Below are positions 43,352-52,371 of a DNA stretch of 64,000 nt, piece after piece; position 1 is the stretch's first letter, and the number at the start of each line of letters is the position of its first letter. Under the pieces are notes generated by a model. The model saw nothing but the letters and a program-made list of their open reading frames with translations. It ran no database searches and was not told where the DNA came from. Source of the DNA: an uncultured Rhodospirillaceae bacterium (GTDB lineage Bacteria; Pseudomonadota; Alphaproteobacteria; Reyranellales; Reyranellaceae); the NCBI GenBank assembly GCA_945952105.1, contig CAMFGZ010000001.1:248001-312000 (forward strand). Reading direction: 5' to 3'. A program made the translations under genes and the position numbers.

Positions 43352-44263
43352 GTGATTACCGCCTATCTTGCCGTCGAGGGCCTCGAGAACCAGCTGCGCG
43401 AGGAGCTGGCGCGCAACGGTGCCACGATCCCGGCCACGCATGGCCGCCTCCTGATGTCGGACTCGGCTCCCGTATCCGCCGCATGGGCGGCGAACGTCTG
43501 GCACAACTGCGTCGAGCTGCCGGTCGCATCGATCGGCACGGCAGCGAAGTCGCTTCGCGACATCCAGCGCAACTGGGCAATGTATGCGCCGCTGCATCAC
43601 CGGCGTGCCGCACTCATCCAGGAGCGGTTGCCGCATGTTTCTGCGAAGCCCGTGGTCTTTCCCGCCGCCGCGCCATCAGCGCCCCTCGGCTCATGGACGC
43701 TGCTGGCGCCCGATCGGATGCTGGCGGCGGCGTCCTGCTGTTCGCCCTTCGCGAACGGGGAGGTCGAGCTGGTGGAGGACAAGGTCGGGCCGCCGAGCCG
43801 GGCCTACCTGAAATTATGGGAGGCGCTGGTGCGCCTTCGCCGCTGGCCGCAACCGGGCGAACGTTGCCTCGATCTCGGTGCCTGTCCGGGCGGCTGGACC
43901 TGGGTCCTGGCGCGTCTCGGTGCCACGGTCGTGGCGGTCGACAAGGCGCCGCTCGATCCGAAGGTCGCTGCAATGCCGGGCGTCGAATGGCGCGGCGAGA
44001 GCGCCTTTGCCCTCGAGCCCGCGAGCGTCGGTCCCATCGATTGGCTGTTCTCGGACGTGATCTGCTATCCAGCGCGCCTGCTTCGGCTGGTGGAGCGCTG
44101 GCGTGCGTCCGGGCTGGTGAGGAACTTCGTCTGCACCATCAAGTTCCAGGGCGAGACCGATCACGACACCGCCCGGGCATTTGCCGCGATCCCGGGCGCC
44201 GAGGTCTTGCATCTACACAACAACAAGCACGAACTGACGTTCATGCTGGTCACGGCGTCATGA
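43352..44263 (+). CDS. rlmM: RlmM-like 2'-O-ribose rRNA methyltransferase
   Basis: A 303-residue methyltransferase with an RrmJ-type SAM domain. The SAM loop is CLDLGACPGGWTWVLA, and the K-D-K-E residues appear in PSRAYLKLWE (Lys), FSDVICYPARLL (Asp), CTIKFQG (Lys) and NNKHELTFML (Glu). The N-terminal half matches the RNA-binding part of RlmM, which methylates C2498 of 23S rRNA. RlmM is best known in gammaproteobacteria. The start is GTG 43352; an upstream in-frame start at 43286 would add a poor extension. The C-terminus overlaps the LysR gene by six bases. Confidence 0.85.
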   Translation: MITAYLAVEGLENQLREELARNGATIPATHGRLLMSDSAPVSAAWAANVWHNCVELPVASIGTAAKSLRDIQRNWAMYAPLHHRRAALIQERLPHVSAKPVVFPAAAPSAPLGSWTLLAPDRMLAAASCCSPFANGEVELVEDKVGPPSRAYLKLWEALVRLRRWPQPGERCLDLGACPGGWTWVLARLGATVVAVDKAPLDPKVAAMPGVEWRGESAFALEPASVGPIDWLFSDVICYPARLLRLVERWRASGLVRNFVCTIKFQGETDHDTARAFAAIPGAEVLHLHNNKHELTFMLVTAS

Positions 44264-45181
44264 CCTTGTGCGCCATGCCTGACGGCGCAGGAAATCCGCG
44301 ATATGGGCGCGGAAACTGTCGATGAACTCGCGCACCGGCAACGACGTCCGCTGCGCCGCCGGGTAGAGTGCCGCGAACTCGAACTCGATGCGCGGCTCGA
44401 AGGGCCTGACGACGATGCCGCGCGTCGAGTATTCGTGCGCGGTGAACGGCTCGCAGAGCGTGACACCGACCCCCGACGCCACGAGCGCGCAGGAGATTTC
44501 CGACAACGGCGCTTCGATGCGCTGGACCCGGGTGACGCCGTGTTCGGCAAACATCCGATCGATGCGGAAGCGCGATAGGCCGGAGCTGCCGAGCGAGACG
44601 AAACTCTCGCCCTCGAAGTCCTTGGGCCTCAGCCGAGCCTTGCGGGAGAGGCGATGCCCGTGCGGCAGTACCGCGACGTAGGGCGCCTTCGGCATGGGCT
44701 CGGACCGGACGGCGGCGTGTTCGAACGTGGCTTCGGCGAAGCCCAGGTCGCATTGACCGTGGACGACACCGGTGAGGACCGCGTGCGACACCAGGCCCGA
44801 AAGCACGAGATCGAGGCGCGGCCGCTCGGCGGCGAACTGTCCGGCGAAGCGTGGCAGGAAGCCGTTGGCGATCGCCGGCAGCGCGGCTATGCGCAGGAAG
44901 CCGGTACGCCGCGTCCGCAGCTCGGTCGCCGTCTTGGCGATGTGTTCCAGGCCCACGAAGGTGCGCTCCACCTCGGCATAGAGCGACAGGGCCTCGCTGG
45001 TCGGCACCAGCCGGGTGCCGCGGCGCTCGAAAAGGGTCAGTCCGACATGGTGCTGAAAATCGCGGATCATCCGGCTGACGGCCGGCTGGCTGACATTCAG
45101 CAGGTTGGCCGCCGAACCGACGCTGCCGGCAAGGATGAGGGCGCGAAAGGCTTCGATCTGACGAGGATTCAGGCCGCGCAT
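44258..45181 (-). CDS. LysR-family transcriptional regulator
   Basis: A 307-residue LysR regulator. The N-terminal winged helix is LNPRQIEAFRALILAGSVGSA followed by NVSQPAVSRMIRDFQHHVG and LFERRGTRLVPT. The C-terminal half is a periplasmic-binding-type effector domain (FLRIAALPAIANGFLPRFAG, ISCALVASGVGVTLCEPF). The start is 10 bp from a T-N11-A palindrome (45191-45203), so it should autoregulate. It faces away from the large import-oxidation operon, the expected target; the inducer is likely the imported substrate. Confidence 0.92.
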   Translation of the reverse strand: MRGLNPRQIEAFRALILAGSVGSAANLLNVSQPAVSRMIRDFQHHVGLTLFERRGTRLVPTSEALSLYAEVERTFVGLEHIAKTATELRTRRTGFLRIAALPAIANGFLPRFAGQFAAERPRLDLVLSGLVSHAVLTGVVHGQCDLGFAEATFEHAAVRSEPMPKAPYVAVLPHGHRLSRKARLRPKDFEGESFVSLGSSGLSRFRIDRMFAEHGVTRVQRIEAPLSEISCALVASGVGVTLCEPFTAHEYSTRGIVVRPFEPRIEFEFAALYPAAQRTSLPVREFIDSFRAHIADFLRRQAWRTRS

Positions 45182-45190
45182 GGCTCAATA

Positions 45191-45203
45191 TAACATTTTG
45201 TTA
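45191..45203. promoter_or_regulatory. LysR-type T-N11-A box
   Basis: A perfect palindrome TAACA-TTT-TGTTA fits the LysR consensus T-N11-A and lies between the divergent LysR gene and the ABC operon. Confidence 0.65.
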
Positions 45204-45230
45204 AGCAAGCGTCGGCGAAATCGGATTTGA

Positions 45231-45251
45231 CGTCGCATTACCCGTGCGACG
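45231..45251. promoter_or_regulatory. Second palindrome upstream of the import-oxidation operon
   Basis: CGTCGCA and TGCGACG form a perfect 7-bp inverted repeat with a 7-bp spacer, overlapping a TTGACG (45227-45232) that could be a -35 box. It lies 36 bp before the first operon gene. Likely an operator, possibly a second LysR contact. Confidence 0.45.
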
Positions 45252-45287
45252 AACATTGTCATCGGGGAATCACGGCAGGAGGGGATA

Positions 45288-46325
45288 GTGAAGAATTGGA
45301 TGCGTGTCGGCGCCCTTCTCGGCGCAACCGTCTTGTTCGGCGCCGCACCGGCGCTGGCGCAGCAGAAGACTCTCACTGTCGCGGCCTATGGCGGCGTCTG
45401 GGACAGCTACCTGCGCAAGGAAGTCTTTCCCGAATTCGAGAAGAAGCACGGCGTTAAGGTCGAGTATGTCGCCGGCAATTCCACAGACACGCTGGCCAAG
45501 CTGCAAGCCCAGAAGGGCAACCAGGTGATCGACGTGGCCATCATGGACGACGGCGTCATGTACCAGGCCATCCAGCTCGGCTTCTGCACGCCGATCCAGG
45601 GCATGGACAAGAGCGAGCTTTATCCGGCGGCGCTGTTCAAGGACGACAAGGCGGTCGCGGTCGGCCAGACCGGCACCGGCTTCATGATCAACACCAAGGT
45701 GTTCAAGGAGAAGGGCTGGCCGATCCCGACCTCGTGGAACGACCTCAAGGATCCGAAGTTCAGGAAGCAGCTCGTGATCCCGCCAATCAACAATACCTAC
45801 GGGCTCTACACGCTGATGATGTTTGCCCGCATGAACGGCGGTGGCGAAAAGAACATCGAGCCGGGCTTCAAGGTGATGAAGAACGACGTCAACCCGAACG
45901 TGCTGGTCTACGAACCGTCGCCGGGCAAGATGACCGAGCTCTTCCAGTCGGGCCAGGCCAACATCGCCGTCTGGGGCACCGGCCGCGTTCAGGCCTTCGC
46001 CAACACCGGCTTCCCGGTCGACTTCATCTATCCGAAGGAAGGCGCCCCGATCCTGCTCGCCTCAGCCTGCCCCGTCGCCAAAGCCTCGGTCAATCCGCTG
46101 GCGCACGAGATGATCAAGCTGCTGGTGTCGGCGCCGGTGCAGACCGGGATGGCCAAGGAAATGGGCAACGGTCCGGTCAACACCAAGGTCGACGTCAACA
46201 TGCCGGAGCTCAAGATGGCGCCGGTCGGCGAGCGCGCCAAGCTGATCGTCGCGCCCGACTGGGATGCGATCAACGCCCAGCGTGACGACTGGACCAAGCG
46301 CTGGAACCGCGAGGTCGAGCGCTAA
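45288..46325 (+). CDS. ABC transporter substrate-binding protein, polyamine/opine type
   Basis: A 345-residue exported binding protein of the PotD-like class. Signal peptide NWMRVGALLGATVLFGAAPA ends near ALAQQ; the mature start TLTVAAYGGVWDSYLRKEVF is typical. VEYVAGNSTDTLAKLQAQ and PVDFIYPKEGAPILLASACP follow. A GTG start has a near-perfect AGGAGGGG site. First gene of a nine-gene operon (to 53493). The oxidases downstream suggest an opine, amino acid or polyamine ligand. Confidence 0.9.
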   Translation: MKNWMRVGALLGATVLFGAAPALAQQKTLTVAAYGGVWDSYLRKEVFPEFEKKHGVKVEYVAGNSTDTLAKLQAQKGNQVIDVAIMDDGVMYQAIQLGFCTPIQGMDKSELYPAALFKDDKAVAVGQTGTGFMINTKVFKEKGWPIPTSWNDLKDPKFRKQLVIPPINNTYGLYTLMMFARMNGGGEKNIEPGFKVMKNDVNPNVLVYEPSPGKMTELFQSGQANIAVWGTGRVQAFANTGFPVDFIYPKEGAPILLASACPVAKASVNPLAHEMIKLLVSAPVQTGMAKEMGNGPVNTKVDVNMPELKMAPVGERAKLIVAPDWDAINAQRDDWTKRWNREVER

Positions 46326-46341
46326 TCGCTCGAAGGGCATC

Positions 46342-46980
46342 GTGCATCATCCCGTCTACGTGTTTCGCCACGGCGAGACCGTCTGGAACGCCGAGAAGCG
46401 TGCGCAGGGCGTTCTCGACTCGCCGCTGACCGAAGCGGGCCGCGAGCAGGCCCGTGCCATGGGCCGGGCCCTGGCGCGGGAATTGCGGGAAGCGGGCCAT
46501 GGAGCCGCCGACGTCATCGTGCGGTCGAGTCCGCTCGGCCGTGTGCGCGAGACCTTGGCGTTGGCTGCAGAGGAGGCGGGGCTGATCCACGACGAGCGGA
46601 GCTTCGACGATCGCCTTCGCGAAATGAGCTGGGGCGAGTGGGACGGGTTGACCGGCCCCGAGATCGAGGCGCGCTGGCCGGGCGCCATGGAAGCGCGCCG
46701 GCTCGATCGCTGGACTTACGAGCCGCCGGGCGGGGAGAACTACATCATGGCCACGGCGCGCGCACAGGCGGCACTGGACGATATCGCGGCGCTGGCGATG
46801 GAGCGGCCGGTCGCGGTGTTCGCGCACGGCGCCATCGGGCGGGTGCTGCGAGGACTGTTCCTGCGCGCAGCGCAGGCGGAGATCCTGGACATGGACCAGC
46901 CGCAGGATGCCTTCTACCGGCTGCACCGCGAGACGATGGCGCGCATCGCCGCGCACGACACCGCACAGAGGGAGGTCTAG
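46342..46980 (+). CDS. Histidine-phosphatase family protein
   Basis: A 212-residue member of the histidine phosphatase (phosphoglycerate mutase-like) superfamily. The catalytic His is in FRHGETVWNAEKRAQG and the second His in AHGAIGRVLRGL; Arg is in SSPLGRVRETL. GEWDGLTGPEIEARWPG is the family middle. The GTG start at 46342 gives the standard length. It sits 16 bp after the binding protein and its stop directly abuts the ATPase start, so it is inside the transport operon. Its substrate here, perhaps a phosphorylated derivative of the imported compound, is unknown. Confidence 0.85.
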   Translation: MHHPVYVFRHGETVWNAEKRAQGVLDSPLTEAGREQARAMGRALARELREAGHGAADVIVRSSPLGRVRETLALAAEEAGLIHDERSFDDRLREMSWGEWDGLTGPEIEARWPGAMEARRLDRWTYEPPGGENYIMATARAQAALDDIAALAMERPVAVFAHGAIGRVLRGLFLRAAQAEILDMDQPQDAFYRLHRETMARIAAHDTAQREV

Positions 46981-47907
46981 ATGGCCTTCCTCGATCTCGA
47001 GAAGCTCACCAAGTCGTTCGGGAGCCACAACGCCGTCGACGGGTTGACGCTTGGCGTGGAGAAGGGCGAGTTCGTGGCGCTGCTCGGTCCGTCGGGCTGC
47101 GGCAAGACCACGACGTTGCAGATGATCGCGGGCTTCGTCGAGCCGACCTCCGGCGCGATCCGGCTCGGCGGCAAGGACCTGCTGGCGATGAAGCCGGCGA
47201 AGCGCGGCCTCGGCATCGTCTTCCAGAGCTACGCGCTCTTCCCACACATGACGGTGGCGGAGAATGTCGGGTTCGGCCTCGAAATGCAGGGCGTCGCCGC
47301 GGCGGAGCGCAAGACGCGCGTCGGCGAGACGCTGGAACTGGTCGGCCTCGGTGCCTTCACGACGCGCTTCCCGCGCCAGATGTCGGGTGGGCAGCAGCAG
47401 CGCGTGGCGCTGGCCCGCGCGCTGGTGATCCGCCCGCAGGTCCTGCTGCTCGACGAGCCGCTCTCCAACCTCGACGCCAAACTGCGCGAGGGCATGCAGA
47501 TCGAATTGCGCCAGATCCAGCGCACGGTCGGCACGACGACGATCCTGGTGACGCACGACCAGGCCGAGGCAATGGCACTGTCAGACCGCATCGTGGTGAT
47601 GAACCAGGGCAAAGCCGAGCAGATCGGCCCGCCGCACGAAGCCTATGAGCGGCCGGCCACGCCCTTCGTCGCCAACTTTCTCGGCAAGACCAATCTGGTG
47701 AACGGCGCCACCGTGCGGCCCGAGCGCATCTCGTTTGCGGCCGCCGGTCTCGCCGGCACGGTGCGCACGCGCATCTTCCAGGGCAATCACTGGCTCTATC
47801 AGGTCGAGACCGCGTCGGGTCTCGTCACGGTGATCCGCCAGAACACTGGCGAGGCGATGCCGGGCGAGGGCGACGCCGTGCATCTTGCCTGGGAAGGCCA
47901 CGCGTGA
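46981..47907 (+). CDS. ABC transporter ATP-binding protein, polyamine/opine type
   Basis: A 308-residue ABC ATPase. Walker A GPSGCGKTT, signature MSGGQQQR, Walker B LLLDEPLSNLD and LVTHDQAEAMA are complete. The C-terminal about 70 residues form a short TOBE domain (VRTRIFQGNHWLYQVETASG). Shorter than PotA (about 370), but intact. It begins right after the phosphatase stop and overlaps the first permease by four bases (GTGA). It energises the operon's importer. Confidence 0.92.
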   Translation: MAFLDLEKLTKSFGSHNAVDGLTLGVEKGEFVALLGPSGCGKTTTLQMIAGFVEPTSGAIRLGGKDLLAMKPAKRGLGIVFQSYALFPHMTVAENVGFGLEMQGVAAAERKTRVGETLELVGLGAFTTRFPRQMSGGQQQRVALARALVIRPQVLLLDEPLSNLDAKLREGMQIELRQIQRTVGTTTILVTHDQAEAMALSDRIVVMNQGKAEQIGPPHEAYERPATPFVANFLGKTNLVNGATVRPERISFAAAGLAGTVRTRIFQGNHWLYQVETASGLVTVIRQNTGEAMPGEGDAVHLAWEGHA

Positions 47908-48755
47908 AGGCGGCGCCGTACTTCCTCTGCCTGCCGGCGCTCGTCCTGTTCGCCGGCGTCGTTGTCGTTCCGCTCGGCATGACGGTGCTGCTCTCGTTCC
48001 ACGACTGGGGCCAGTACAAGGGCATCGAGCCGGTCTTCATCCTGAAGAACTGGCAGGAGGTGCTGGGGGATTCGTACTTCCACGAGATGTTCGCGCGGAC
48101 CTTCCGCATCGCCTTCTTCGTGACCCTGCTGGCGGCACTGTTCGGCGCACCCGAGGCCTACATCCTGAACCGAATGCGCAGCCCGTGGCGCGGCATCTTC
48201 CTGCTGGTGATTTTAGGCCCGCTGCTGATCTCTGTGGTCGCGCGCACGCTTGGCTGGGCGCTACTGTTCGGCGGCAGTTCGGGCCTCGTGAACAAGGCGC
48301 TGATGGGCCTGGGGCTGATCTCCGCGCCGCTGCCGTTCATGTTCACCGAGACCGGTATCGTGGTCGCGCTGGCGCATGTGCTGATGCCCTACATGGTGCT
48401 GGCCGTCTGGGCCTCGCTCCAGCGCCTCGATCCGCAGGTCGAGAACGCGGCGGTGGCGCTGGGGGCGGGGCCCTTCACCGTGCTGCGCCGCATCGTGCTG
48501 CCGCAGGTGATGCCCGGCATTCTTTCCGGCGCCGTAATCGTCTTCGCACTGGCCGCCAGCGCCTTTGCCACGCCTGCCATCATCGGCGGTCGCCGGCTCA
48601 AGGTCGCCTCGACGCTGGCCTATGACGAATTCCTCAACACGCTCAACTGGCCTCTGGGCGCCGCCGTCGCGGTGTTGCTGCTGTTGGCGCTGATCGCCGT
48701 GATCTGGGGCGCCAACCGGCTGGTCGAACGCCGCTACGCGCAGGTCTTCGCATGA
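47904..48755 (+). CDS. ABC transporter permease 1, PotB type
   Basis: A 283-residue permease with six helices and the docking loop ENAAVALGAGPFTVLRRIVL. The opening FLCLPALVLFAGVVVVPLGM and FHDWGQYKGIEPVFILKNW fit PotB-like subunits of polyamine and opine importers. Its GTG start overlaps the ATPase stop; its stop overlaps the next permease start by four bases. Confidence 0.9.
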   Translation: MKAAPYFLCLPALVLFAGVVVVPLGMTVLLSFHDWGQYKGIEPVFILKNWQEVLGDSYFHEMFARTFRIAFFVTLLAALFGAPEAYILNRMRSPWRGIFLLVILGPLLISVVARTLGWALLFGGSSGLVNKALMGLGLISAPLPFMFTETGIVVALAHVLMPYMVLAVWASLQRLDPQVENAAVALGAGPFTVLRRIVLPQVMPGILSGAVIVFALAASAFATPAIIGGRRLKVASTLAYDEFLNTLNWPLGAAVAVLLLLALIAVIWGANRLVERRYAQVFA

Positions 48756-49561
48756 GCCGCAACGGCCCCGTCGCCCTCGCCTACCACACGCTGTTCGTCG
48801 CCTTCATGCTGGCGCCGATCCTGATCGTTTGCTGGGTAGCCTTCACGCCCGAAGGCTATCTCTCGTTTCCGACGGATGTCTGGTCGCTGCGCTGGTTCTA
48901 CGCCATCGCACGCTACCCGGAATTCATCTCGGCCTTCTGGCGCAGCCTGTGGCTGGGCGCGATCTCCTCGGCGATTGCAGTGGCGATCTCGGTGCCGGCC
49001 GCTCTCGCCATCGCGCGCTACCGCTTTCCCGGCCGCGAGGGCCTGACGGCGCTCTTCATGTCGCCGCTGATGATCCCGCATCTGGTACTGGGCATCGCCT
49101 TCCTGCGCTTCTTCACCCAGATCGGCCGGGGTGGCACCTTCACCGGCCTCGTTCTGTCGCACATCGTGGTCGTGCTGCCCTTCGCGCTGCGCCTCACGCT
49201 CGCCTCGGCGGTCGGGCTCGACCGTTCGATCGAGCATGCCGCGGTGTCGCTTGGCGCTTCCGAGAGCGTGGTCCTGCGCCGCATCACCCTGCCTTTGGTG
49301 CTGCCGGGCCTCGTGAGCGGCTGGGCACTGGCCTTCATCAATTCATTCGACGAGGTCACGATGACCGTGTTCATCGCCGCACCGGGCACCGAAACGCTGC
49401 CAGTGCGCATGTTCCTCTACATTCAGGACAATATCGATCCGCTGGTTACCTCGGTGTCGGCCTGCGTCATTGCCATCACCGTCGTGGCGCTACTGGTGCT
49501 CGATCGCGCCTTCGGCCTCGAACGGCTGCTCGTTGGAAGGAGCGCCAGCCATGGCCGCTGA
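48752..49561 (+). CDS. ABC transporter permease 2, PotC type
   Basis: A 269-residue permease with six helices. HAAVSLGASESVVLRRITLP is the ATPase-docking loop, and FINSFDEVTMTVFIAAPGTE is the family C-terminal stretch. Pairs with the PotB-type subunit. It overlaps the oxidoreductase gene that follows by about ten bases, showing tight operon packing from transport straight into catabolism. Confidence 0.9.
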   Translation: MSRNGPVALAYHTLFVAFMLAPILIVCWVAFTPEGYLSFPTDVWSLRWFYAIARYPEFISAFWRSLWLGAISSAIAVAISVPAALAIARYRFPGREGLTALFMSPLMIPHLVLGIAFLRFFTQIGRGGTFTGLVLSHIVVVLPFALRLTLASAVGLDRSIEHAAVSLGASESVVLRRITLPLVLPGLVSGWALAFINSFDEVTMTVFIAAPGTETLPVRMFLYIQDNIDPLVTSVSACVIAITVVALLVLDRAFGLERLLVGRSASHGR

Positions 49562-50690
49562 AGCAAGCGCCGGTGACGAATTCGATGTCGCCGTTGTGGG
49601 GGGCGGGCTGGTCGGCGTCGCCACCGCCTGGGGCCTGGCGCGCGAGGGCTGCCGGGTCGTGGTGCTCGACGAGGGCGACCGCGCGGTTCGCGCCAGCCGC
49701 GGCAACTTCGCGCTCGTCTGGGTGCAGAGCAAGGGCTTGGGCCTCGCACCCTATGCCGGCTGGACGATCAAATCCTCGAATGCCTGGGGCGGCTTCTCCG
49801 ATCTGCTGAAGCAGGAGACCGGCCTCGACGTCGCCTTCCAGCGGCCCGGCGGCTTCCATCTCTGCCTGTCGGAGAAGGAACTGGAGACGCGCGCCAACAA
49901 CCTGAAGCGGCTGCACAACCAGCCGGGCATCGTGGACTACAAGACCGAGATACTGAACCACGACCAGGTGAAGGCGATGTTGCCCGACATCGGGCCCGAA
50001 GTCGTAGGCGGCAGCTTCTGCCCGCTCGACGGCCATGTGAACTCGCTGCGCCTGTTCCGCACCCTGCATACCGCGCTCAACGCGCGCGGCGTCACCTACC
50101 TGCCGAGTCACAGGGTCGAGAACATCACGAGGGAAGGCGGGGAGTTCCGGCTGATGACGCCGCACGGCGAGATCCGTGCCGCCAAGGTCGCGCTCGCCGC
50201 CGGCAACGCCAACATGCGGCTGGCGCCGATGGTCGGGCTCGAGGCGCCGATGAGGCCGGAGCGTGGGCAGATCGTCGTCACCGAGCGGCTGCGGCCGTTC
50301 CTCAACCATCCCGTCGTCACCCTGCGCCAGACGGACGAGGGCACGGTGATGATCGGCGATTCCAAGGAGGAGAGCGTCGACCCGAGTGGTCTCACGATCG
50401 GCGTCAGCGCGACCGAGGCCGAGCGCGCCGTCCGCCAGTTCCCGCTGCTGGCGAACGTCAACGTCGTCCGCACCTGGAGTGCGATCCGCGTCATGACTCA
50501 GGACGGTTTCCCGATCTACGACGAATCGAAGACGCATCCCGGCGCCTTCACCGTGTGTTGCCATTCCGGCGTCACCCTGGCGGCCAACCACGCGCTCACC
50601 ATCGCGCCCATGATCGCGCGTGGCGCCCTCGACGCCTCGCTCGTCGCTCCCTTCAGTGCCCGGAGGTTCCATGTTCAAGCGGCTGGCTGA
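49551..50690 (+). CDS. FAD-dependent DAO-type oxidoreductase (OoxB/HcnC-like)
   Basis: A 379-residue FAD enzyme of the D-amino-acid oxidase fold. The dinucleotide-binding loop VAVVGGGLVGVATAWGLARE is at the N-terminus; a second FAD contact lies in GIGVSATEAERAV to VVRTWSAIRVMTQDG near the end. The start ATG 49551 follows GGAAGGAG. In position and type it matches the catalytic beta subunit of opine or amino-acid dehydrogenases (OoxB) and hydrogen cyanide synthase (HcnC). The two next genes complete the trimer. Confidence 0.85.
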   Translation: MAAEASAGDEFDVAVVGGGLVGVATAWGLAREGCRVVVLDEGDRAVRASRGNFALVWVQSKGLGLAPYAGWTIKSSNAWGGFSDLLKQETGLDVAFQRPGGFHLCLSEKELETRANNLKRLHNQPGIVDYKTEILNHDQVKAMLPDIGPEVVGGSFCPLDGHVNSLRLFRTLHTALNARGVTYLPSHRVENITREGGEFRLMTPHGEIRAAKVALAAGNANMRLAPMVGLEAPMRPERGQIVVTERLRPFLNHPVVTLRQTDEGTVMIGDSKEESVDPSGLTIGVSATEAERAVRQFPLLANVNVVRTWSAIRVMTQDGFPIYDESKTHPGAFTVCCHSGVTLAANHALTIAPMIARGALDASLVAPFSARRFHVQAAG

Positions 50691-50964
50691 CAGCAGCCCG
50701 GCGGTCGGCATCATCGTCGACGGCAAACCCGTTTCCGCGCGTGCGGGCGACACGATCGCGGCCGCGCTGCTGGCCGCCGGCATCGGCCATTGCCGCACCA
50801 CGCCGGTCACGGGCGCGCCGCGGGCGCCTTATTGCCTGATGGGCGTGTGCTTCGACTGCCTCGTGACGGTCGACGGTGTCGGCAGCCGCCAGGGCTGCCT
50901 GATCCCCGTCCGGGAGGGCATGAAGGTCGAGACGCAACTCGGACGCCGGGAGGCAGGGCGATGA
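50671..50964 (+). CDS. Small (2Fe-2S)-binding subunit (HcnA-like)
   Basis: A 97-residue ferredoxin-like subunit. Cysteines are HCRT..., then PYCLMGVCFDCLVTVDG and RQGCL, the usual 2Fe-2S set of the HcnA/opine oxidase small subunit. GGAGG precedes the ATG at 50671, inside the end of the DAO gene (20 bp overlap). It passes electrons between the FAD subunits. Confidence 0.88.
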   Translation: MFKRLADSSPAVGIIVDGKPVSARAGDTIAAALLAAGIGHCRTTPVTGAPRAPYCLMGVCFDCLVTVDGVGSRQGCLIPVREGMKVETQLGRREAGR

Positions 50965-52370
50965 CCGCGTCGGCCGATCTCGCTCCATCCTACGAACTCG
51001 TCGTCATCGGCGGCGGGCCGGCGGGCCTCGCGGCCGCCGCCCTGGCCGCGCGGGCAGGCGTTTCGACCGTGCTGTTCGACGAGAATCCTGGTGTCGGCGG
51101 GCAGATCTATCGCGCCATCACCTCCACGCCGGTCAAGGATCGCGCGATCCTGGGCGAAGACTATTGGGACGGCGCGAAGCTCGCCGAGGAGGCCAAGGCG
51201 AGCGGCGCCCTGATCGTGAACGGCGCCACGGTGTGGAGCCTCGACCGGCAGCGCATCGTGGGCATCTCGATCGCGGGCAAGGCGCGGATGATCGAGGCTG
51301 GGCGCGTCATCATCGCCACCGGTTCGCAGGAGCGGCCATTCCCGATCCCGGGCTGGACCTTGCCGGGCGTCATGACGGCGGGCGCTGCGCAGACGGCCCT
51401 GAAGGCGCAGGGGCTGGTGGCGTCGGGGCGCACGGTGTTGGCGGGAGGCGGGCCGCTGCTCTGGCTGCTGGCGGCGCAGACGTTGCGGGCCGGCGGGAAG
51501 ATTGACGCCATCCTCGACACGATGCCGCGGCGCAACTGGCTGCACGCGATGTTCCATCTGCCCGGCTTCGCGCTGTCTCCATACTTCGGCAAAGGAATGG
51601 CGTTGCTGAAGGAAGTGCGTGCCAAGGTACCGATCCATCGCGCCGACACGATCGAGGCCGTCGGCGCCGACCGGGTGCGCGAAGTCTTGTTCAGCAGCGG
51701 TGGCGAGACGCGGCGCCTGCCGGCCGACCTTCTCTTGCTGCACCAGGGAGTCGTGCCCAACGTCAACCTCGCCAATGCGGCGGGCGTGGCGCATGTCTGG
51801 AACGACCGGCAGCTCTGTTTCGTCCCTGTCCTCGACGCTGATTTCGGCAGTTCCGTTCCCGGCATCGCCGTGGCCGGCGACGGGGCGGGCATCGCGGGTG
51901 GCACGGCGGCCGCCGAGCGTGGCCGCATCGCCGCCATTGCCGCGGTGCGCGCGCTCAAGCCCGACTGCATCGTGCCGGACACACAGGCGATCCGACAGCG
52001 CCTGCAGCGCGAGGAGATGGGCCGTTCCTTCCTCGACTTGCTGAACCGGCCGGTCGACGCCTTTCGCCAGCCCGCGGGCAATACCATCGTCTGCCGCTGC
52101 GAGGAAGTGACGGCGAACCAGGTCCGCGATACCGCGAAGATGGGCTGCGAAGGGCCGAACCAGATGAAAGCCTTCCTGCGCTGCGGCATGGGCCCATGCC
52201 AGGGCAGGCTGTGCGGCCTGACCGTCGCCGAGCTGATCTCGGCAGAGCGTGGAGCCACGCTGGACGAGGTCGGCTACTATCGCCTTCGTCCGCCGGTGAA
52301 GCCGATCACCCTCGCCGAGCTCGCCTCGCTGCCGATCAGCGAGGCCGAACGCAAGGCCGTGGAGCGCTAG
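50961..52370 (+). CDS. FAD/NAD(P)-binding oxidoreductase with BFD-like domain (OoxA/HcnB-like)
   Basis: A 469-residue flavoenzyme. FAD loop VVIGGGPAGLAAAALAARAG at the start, a second nucleotide loop around ASGRTVLAGGGPLLWLLAAQ, and a C-terminal Cys-rich BFD-like domain with VCRCEEVTANQVRD and CGMGPCQGRLCG. This is the alpha subunit layout of opine oxidases (OoxA) and HcnB. It starts four bases before the previous gene's stop. With the DAO subunit and the small iron-sulfur protein it forms a membrane-linked dehydrogenase for an imported amine or opine. Confidence 0.88.
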   Translation: MTASADLAPSYELVVIGGGPAGLAAAALAARAGVSTVLFDENPGVGGQIYRAITSTPVKDRAILGEDYWDGAKLAEEAKASGALIVNGATVWSLDRQRIVGISIAGKARMIEAGRVIIATGSQERPFPIPGWTLPGVMTAGAAQTALKAQGLVASGRTVLAGGGPLLWLLAAQTLRAGGKIDAILDTMPRRNWLHAMFHLPGFALSPYFGKGMALLKEVRAKVPIHRADTIEAVGADRVREVLFSSGGETRRLPADLLLLHQGVVPNVNLANAAGVAHVWNDRQLCFVPVLDADFGSSVPGIAVAGDGAGIAGGTAAAERGRIAAIAAVRALKPDCIVPDTQAIRQRLQREEMGRSFLDLLNRPVDAFRQPAGNTIVCRCEEVTANQVRDTAKMGCEGPNQMKAFLRCGMGPCQGRLCGLTVAELISAERGATLDEVGYYRLRPPVKPITLAELASLPISEAERKAVER

Positions 52371-52371
52371 G

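Noticed and set aside
44258..45181. Second minus-strand frame (44250-45188) over the LysR gene
   Set aside because: It is a shifted frame of the same DNA; the LysR frame has the full helix-turn-helix and effector motifs.
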